Shown here: piece after piece, positions 59,708 through 64,000 of the stretch
Layout: every line of letters starts with the position of its first letter
Numbering within the stretch: the first letter of the stretch is position 1
Origin: Mycobacterium sp. M26
GTDB taxonomy: Bacteria > Actinomycetota > Actinomycetes > Mycobacteriales > Mycobacteriaceae
Direction of reading: 5' to 3'
Assembly (NCBI RefSeq): GCF_001494595.1
Contig: NZ_LN929908.1
Coordinates: 984,529-1,048,528 of the forward strand
DNA length: 64,000 nt
The notes under the pieces: model-generated
What the model was told of the DNA's origin: nothing
Databases searched by the model: none
Seen by the model: only the letters and a program-made list of their open reading frames with translations
Program-made: the position numbers and the translations under genes

Positions 59708-60459
59708 GCTGTCCGCCTTTGCATCCGCACTGCGATCGTTCCGAACAGCGCGAACATTCCAAGACACCACGCGAGACTCGCCGCCATGCTGGTGGCCGTG
59801 ACATGCCCGGAGGCCAACTCCCGCAGCGTTTCCGTCACTTGGGAGACGGGCTGATAACGGACGAATCCATGCAACCAGTCGGGGAATGACTCGACGGGCG
59901 CCATTCCGGTGGACAGCATGACCAGTAGGAGTTGCGGGACGAGGAGCACCTGGCTGGATGCTCCGCTCTTTCCGATGGTGGCTCCCGAGATGCCTACCCC
60001 GATCGCGTCGGCGCCTAGTGAGAGTGCCAGCGTCAGCGTCAGGACAAGGCAAACGAAGGTGACCAAATAGGCGGGGCCGCCAAACATTCGAAAGCCGAAT
60101 GCGTATCCGACGGCAATCGTGGCGAGCAGGGCTATAACGCCACGGATGAGGCAGTACATCATGCGGGCCGCTAGTGGTGTCACCGACGCGATAGGTAACG
60201 TCCGAAGTCGAATTCCTAACTCGGACTGATGGTCTCGGGCAGCTCGGTCGACGGTCGTCAATGCGCCGAGCAATGTCACCTGAATGATGATCACGGGCAG
60301 CAGATATTGCGGATAGCCGATCCCGCCGGTGTCGATGACATTTCGTAGCGCGAGATTGAAGATCAGAAAGTTACCGGCCGGCGCGAGGATGGCGAAGGGC
60401 AAATCGTCTCGCAGGCTGTCACGCACGATGCGCTCAGTGAGAACGGCGAGTGCGGTCAC
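59704..60459 (-). CDS. ABC-2 type permease (DrrB-like)
   Basis: The 251-residue permease has about six TM segments; QSELGIRLRTLPIASVTPLAARM is the coupling region and LLVMLSTGMAPVESFPDWLHGF the late periplasmic loop seen also in its partner (VESLPSWMW). The GTG start at 60459 overlaps the ATPase stop and its own stop overlaps the next permease start, so three proteins are made from one coupled operon. Its substrate is probably the cluster glycolipid or a sugar-lipid intermediate. Confidence 0.87.
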   Translation of the reverse strand: MTALAVLTERIVRDSLRDDLPFAILAPAGNFLIFNLALRNVIDTGGIGYPQYLLPVIIIQVTLLGALTTVDRAARDHQSELGIRLRTLPIASVTPLAARMMYCLIRGVIALLATIAVGYAFGFRMFGGPAYLVTFVCLVLTLTLALSLGADAIGVGISGATIGKSGASSQVLLVPQLLLVMLSTGMAPVESFPDWLHGFVRYQPVSQVTETLRELASGHVTATSMAASLAWCLGMFALFGTIAVRMQRRTA

Positions 60460-61385
60460 GCTGTGACGCTACCGGTGAGGTGGAAGAACACCTCGTCCAA
60501 GGACGGTCTGCGCAACGAGATGTCGGCGAGTTCGACATCGAGCTGATCAACTCGGCGGAACACTTCGCTGAGGGTGGCAACCCCGTTGGGTGCCAACACC
60601 GAGACGGTGTTGGCGTCGTGGTCGACCTGGGCGTCCTGCAGGTCCGAAACGGCGTCGAAAACCTTGGACAGGTCGCCCGGATCAACGGGACTCACCGTGC
60701 AGTAGCTGGATCCCACTCGGCGCTTCAAATCGTCGGCGGTGCCACTTGCCACAACCCGACCGTGATCGACGACGACGATCGAATCACTGAGAACGTCGGC
60801 CTCTTCCAGATACTGGGTGGTGAGCAGCACGGTCACACCTTGCGTTGCCAACTCGGATACCAGGTCCCATACCGCCCGGCGACTGCGCGGGTCCAAACCG
60901 GTCGTCGGCTCGTCGAGGAAGAGCACCTTGGGGGGCACCACAAGCGCCGCGGCAATATCGATACGCCGCCGCATTCCACCGGAGTAGGTGAACACGCGAC
61001 GGTCGGCGGCATGTGCCATGTCGAACTGTTCGATCAGGGCGTCGGCACGGGCGTGAGCGTCCCTGCGCCGCATTCCGTGCAGCCGGCCGAACATCACCAA
61101 GTTCTCGCGCCCGGTGAGTTGCCAATCCAGGGCCGCCTGCTGTCCCGTCATCCCGATACTCCCGCGAACCTGGGAGGCCTGTCGAACGACGTCGTACCCG
61201 GCGACGACCGCATGGCCCGCAGTGGGCCGGATCAGCGTGGACAGAATCTTGATCGCTGTCGTCTTGCCGGCGCCGTTATGGCCCAGCAGTGCGCAGACTT
61301 TTCCCGTGTCGACCGAGAAGCTCACGTCCTGAAGCGCGTGTACTTGGCCCCCGTACGTCTTCGCTACCCCGTCAAGCTCGATCAC
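60456..61385 (-). CDS. ABC transporter ATP-binding protein (DrrA-like)
   Basis: The 309-residue ATPase has Walker A GHNGAGKTT (residues about 35-43), signature YSGGMRRRIDIAAAL, Walker B VLFLDEPTTGLD and switch His region LLTTQYLEEAD. The C-terminal 80 residues resemble the DrrA regulatory extension, ending in RRPSLDEVFFHLTG. It powers the two downstream permeases. GTG 61385 (VIELDGVAKTYGG) fits family N-termini better than the longer frame to 61409. Confidence 0.92.
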   Translation of the reverse strand: MIELDGVAKTYGGQVHALQDVSFSVDTGKVCALLGHNGAGKTTAIKILSTLIRPTAGHAVVAGYDVVRQASQVRGSIGMTGQQAALDWQLTGRENLVMFGRLHGMRRRDAHARADALIEQFDMAHAADRRVFTYSGGMRRRIDIAAALVVPPKVLFLDEPTTGLDPRSRRAVWDLVSELATQGVTVLLTTQYLEEADVLSDSIVVVDHGRVVASGTADDLKRRVGSSYCTVSPVDPGDLSKVFDAVSDLQDAQVDHDANTVSVLAPNGVATLSEVFRRVDQLDVELADISLRRPSLDEVFFHLTGSVTA

Positions 61386-61516
61386 GAATGCACACCATAG
61401 CGTGGGCACAGTCGGTTCGGGCTATGTTGCGGCTCGTTCGCCGTAGGTGTGGATCTCATCGTCATGTTCTGTTTCCGACTCACTGATGGATGTGGGGCAT
61501 TGGCGGGCTGGACGGT

Positions 61517-62581
61517 CTATTGCGGCTGACTGCCGATCCAGTCGAGCAGCGACCGCATGCCGTCCTCGAGCGTCCACTTCGGCTGCCAGTCGAGTTCGGC
61601 CACGGTCGCCGACACGTCGCACCGCGCGGCACGCACATCACCGTCGCGGAACTTGCCGACCACGGCCGGTTCGGGCGCCCCGCAGATGCCGGCGAGCGCC
61701 CGGGCCAGCTCATGGATGGTGGTCGGAACACCGGATCCGACGTCGACATAGCGGGCCGGTGCCGCCGGCTTGGCGATGGCGGCGAACAAGGCGTCGACCA
61801 CGTCATCGATGTAGACGAAGTCGCGCAGAATCCGGCCGTCCTCATAGACCTCGAGTGCCTGCTGCTGCCGCGACAGCCGGGCGAAGAGCGCCACGATTCC
61901 GGTGTAGGAGTTGGTCAGCGATTGGCCCGGCCCGTACACGTTCTGCAGGCGAAGAACGCTGAGCTTGGTGTCATGCGCGGCCGCCCACGCTGCCAGGATG
62001 TGCTCCTGCGCAAGCTTGGTCGCGGCGTAGATATTGGTGGGCCGCGGTTCGGTGCGCGCAGCGCTGCTCGCCAACGGATGCGCAGGCGCTTTGGTCGGCC
62101 CCTGCGGGTCCCAGATGCCGGCTTCCAACTGAGCGTGGCTGCGGGGTGCCGGGTAGAACACGTCGGAGCCGGATTGCCAGGCGCCCTCCCCGTAGACGGC
62201 CCGCGACGACGCGAGCACGAGCTGATCGGGTACGTGCCCCGCGCGGCTCAGGGCATCCACCAGTTGGGTCGTCCCGACCACGTTGACCGAGCCGTGCCGG
62301 GTAGCCGCCGATAGCGACTGTGCCGTCCCGGTCTCGGCCGCCAGATGCACGATCTGGGCGGGCCGGAACAACCGGAGCACGGCATCCACATCGGGACCGT
62401 GCGTGACATCCCCGGTGAACAACCGCACCGACGGCGGCAGTGTGATCGCCGCGTGCTCGCCATGCACCTGTGGGTGCAGGATGTCCATCACGGCCACGTC
62501 GTAGCCGGCATCGACAAGGCGGCGGGCGAGTGCCGAGCCGATGAATCCCGCCCCGCCAGTAATCAGCACTGGTGTAGACAA
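61517..62581 (-). CDS. dTDP-L-rhamnose 4-epimerase-like SDR
   Basis: The 354-residue extended SDR has [56 protein letters not shown], the NIYAATKLAQEH Tyr-Lys pair and LRLQNVYGPGQSLTNSYTGI. The blocks LHPQVHG, HLAAETGTxQS and NVYGPGQSLxNxYTG are those I associate with dTDP-L-rhamnose 4-epimerase, which gives dTDP-6-deoxy-L-talose, a sugar of mycobacterial glycopeptidolipids. It would draw on the dTDP-rhamnose made by the rml genes. TTG 62581 follows GGAGG at 7 bases. A UDP-glucose 4-epimerase role is less likely. It lies upstream of the ABC genes. Confidence 0.78.
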   Translation of the reverse strand: MSTPVLITGGAGFIGSALARRLVDAGYDVAVMDILHPQVHGEHAAITLPPSVRLFTGDVTHGPDVDAVLRLFRPAQIVHLAAETGTAQSLSAATRHGSVNVVGTTQLVDALSRAGHVPDQLVLASSRAVYGEGAWQSGSDVFYPAPRSHAQLEAGIWDPQGPTKAPAHPLASSAARTEPRPTNIYAATKLAQEHILAAWAAAHDTKLSVLRLQNVYGPGQSLTNSYTGIVALFARLSRQQQALEVYEDGRILRDFVYIDDVVDALFAAIAKPAAPARYVDVGSGVPTTIHELARALAGICGAPEPAVVGKFRDGDVRAARCDVSATVAELDWQPKWTLEDGMRSLLDWIGSQPQ

Positions 62582-62648
62582 AGCCGACCTCCGGTCGTCT
62601 CGTGGGGCCGGTCACCCCGTTGGTCGTAGTGCGAGGGCGTCCGGGCCG

Positions 62649-64000
62649 TCACCGTTGTGCGAGCGCGCGATCAGCCAACGCTCCAATGACGGGTGCCAGT
62701 ATTCGGGAGTATTGGTATGTCAGGTGGCTTTGGTCAAGGTAGACCAACGTATTGCCGACGATGACGGGGCATCGTTGCTTCGTGCAGAAGAGGTCGGTGA
62801 GATCGGCGTACTGCCCGTCACTTGCCGCGGTAGCTGCGGCCTCGGCCGCAATGCCCTCTCGGTTCACAGCCTTGGATATCGGAGGCGAGCACGACGTCGC
62901 ATCGTCGAGGTGCAGCGTGAGGCAGTCCGGTACCGCGGACTGCGGATCCGGAATCGGCCCGAGGACCAGAACTTGCGCACCGGTATCGCGAAGTTGACGC
63001 ACGAGCCGGGCGACGCTGTCGACCCACGCCGATTCGTACGACGTGTAGCCGACGCCCCAGCCATATCGGACACCGTAACGCCGCATCACGCTGAGCACGA
63101 TCAGCGTCGGCCGCTCTGCCTGAAGTCTTGCAATGACCCCATCGCGCCACTGCCCGCACTCGGTGTAGTCCCGGCCGAGTACGGGATTGAGGGTGGGCAG
63201 ATCCAGCATCGGGCAGCTGACCTTTGTCATGGTCTCCAGCCGCCACTTTCGACGTCCGGCGAGGTCTTGAAAGGCCGAGTCCCACATCGCGGCATTGGAA
63301 TCGCCTACCAGGGCCACTGTGCTACCCGAGGCGGCGTCGCCAGTGGCACATTCCGGCTGTGCGACTTCGAAAAACGTGCGAATGCAACCATCCAGAGCCC
63401 TCGGGTTGTCCGAGGTCAGGTTTGCCAGGGGCGGCGCGAGATTCGACGGGACGGCCTGAAGATCGACCGAGGCCGCCACCGCCGCCTCTACTTGGGCGAA
63501 CGCCTGCCGCACCGCGCGGTCATAGGCCTCGATGGGTGAGCCCGCTGGGACAGGTTCGGTAACCACCGCTAGCGGTTGGCCCGGGGTGCCGCGACCGACG
63601 GGGTCGGGAACATGAAGGACGAGCCCTACCGCGACGGCCAGTGCCGTCGCAGCGCCACCCAACGCCAGACTGCGCCCTGCAGAGTTTCGTATCGGTGCTG
63701 CGAACCGCAGGGGGTTTTCGATGATGCGCGTCGTGAGGACAGCGAGCCCGACCGACAGTGCGATACCGGCCAGGGCCAACAACAGGGTATGTCCGGTGAC
63801 GGGCGCGATCGCCCACAGAGCCATCAGAAGTACCGGCCAGTGCCACAGATACAGGGAGTAGGAGATCCGCCCAATCGCACGCATCGGTGCCAGTCCCAGG
63901 ACGCTGCCGCAGCCTCGGTTCGGCAGTCCGCAGCCGGCTCCGATCACCAGTGCCGCACCGAGGGTCGGGAGCAGAGCCGCGGTCCCCGGATAGTGGGTGG
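62649..64000 (-). CDS. Acyltransferase-3/SGNH O-acyltransferase, 5' truncated
   Basis: This is the C-terminal 450 residues of an OafA-type membrane O-acyltransferase; the N-terminal TM domain lies beyond the window (frame open to the last base, with HYPGTAALLPTLGAALVIGAG). Visible are the final TM helices (RISYSLYLWHWPVLLMAL, IENPLRFA) and a periplasmic SGNH domain with VALVGDSNAAMW (Ser nucleophile; the usual GDSH reads GDSN) and YLDQSHLTYQYS (Asp-His). Such proteins O-acetylate or O-acylate sugars on the outer face. Its role may be acylation of the exported glycolipid. Confidence 0.85.
   Translation of the reverse strand, partial: THYPGTAALLPTLGAALVIGAGCGLPNRGCGSVLGLAPMRAIGRISYSLYLWHWPVLLMALWAIAPVTGHTLLLALAGIALSVGLAVLTTRIIENPLRFAAPIRNSAGRSLALGGAATALAVAVGLVLHVPDPVGRGTPGQPLAVVTEPVPAGSPIEAYDRAVRQAFAQVEAAVAASVDLQAVPSNLAPPLANLTSDNPRALDGCIRTFFEVAQPECATGDAASGSTVALVGDSNAAMWDSAFQDLAGRRKWRLETMTKVSCPMLDLPTLNPVLGRDYTECGQWRDGVIARLQAERPTLIVLSVMRRYGVRYGWGVGYTSYESAWVDSVARLVRQLRDTGAQVLVLGPIPDPQSAVPDCLTLHLDDATSCSPPISKAVNREGIAAEAAATAASDGQYADLTDLFCTKQRCPVIVGNTLVYLDQSHLTYQYSRILAPVIGALADRALAQR

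Noticed and set aside
59708..60052. 5' extension of the second ABC permease frame
   Set aside because: It overlaps the first permease; the ATGA overlap at 59707 fixes the start.

Overview
The window is high-GC actinobacterial DNA and almost certainly comes from a Mycobacterium (Mycolicibacterium-type) chromosome. The markers are MmpS/MmpL lipid transporters, PapA-type acyltransferases, a PE-PPE-domain hydrolase, a haemophore-like secreted protein, a mycobacterial-type lactate 2-monooxygenase, an F420-type luciferase-like oxidoreductase, frequent GTG/TTG starts and several leaderless-looking promoters. No rRNA, tRNA, transposase, integrase or CRISPR array was seen.

Bases 1-10.4 kb are ordinary chromosomal genes: two Ala-rich exported or membrane proteins (the first cut by the window edge) with a strong terminator between them, an Rrf2 regulator next to a TDT/SLAC1-type anion transporter, a luciferase-like oxidoreductase, lactate 2-monooxygenase, a PPOX flavoprotein, an MFS exporter, three small proteins, a cytochrome P450 and a haemophore-like protein.

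From 10.6 kb to the right edge the window looks like one large glycolipid locus. It opens with a polyunsaturated-fatty-acid (Pfa) type synthase: a PfaD enoyl reductase, a PfaA-like KS-AT polypeptide, a second polypeptide with four tandem ACPs, KR and DH that begins in another frame at a strong ribosome binding site and TTG codon, and a PfaC-like KS-CLF-AT-(DH)2 protein. The order ER / KS-AT-ACP-KR-DH / KS-CLF-AT-DH is that of terrestrial (myxobacterial) pfa clusters. It is followed with essentially no gap by rmlA, rmlB and a fused rmlC-rmlD, so fatty chain synthesis and dTDP-L-rhamnose supply appear to share an operon.

On the opposite strand lies an export and acylation set: two PapA-like acyltransferases, then mmpS-mmpL-mmpL (the arrangement used for glycopeptidolipid export). 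From 38.8 to 58.9 kb come tailoring genes: three related GT1 glycosyltransferases, a GT4 glycosyltransferase, three methyltransferases (TylF, LCMT and FkbM types), three tandem Gfo/Idh/MocA oxidoreductases, two paralogous GMC oxidoreductases, an alpha/beta hydrolase, a Chp-like PE-PPE protein, a UDP-sugar dehydrogenase and a UDP-glucuronate-decarboxylase-like enzyme. The right end (58.9-64 kb, minus strand) has a Drr-like ABC exporter, a dTDP-rhamnose-4-epimerase-like enzyme and a truncated acyltransferase-3/SGNH O-acyltransferase.

My reading is that the locus makes, decorates (rhamnose, 6-deoxytalose, possibly xylose or glucuronate; O-methyl and O-acyl groups) and exports a cell-envelope glycolipid whose lipid is built by a Pfa-type synthase instead of the usual mycobacterial Pks/FadD pair. 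No NRPS, FadD/FAAL, thioesterase or phosphopantetheinyl transferase is visible in the window. The product is inferred; the gene families and the layout are seen.
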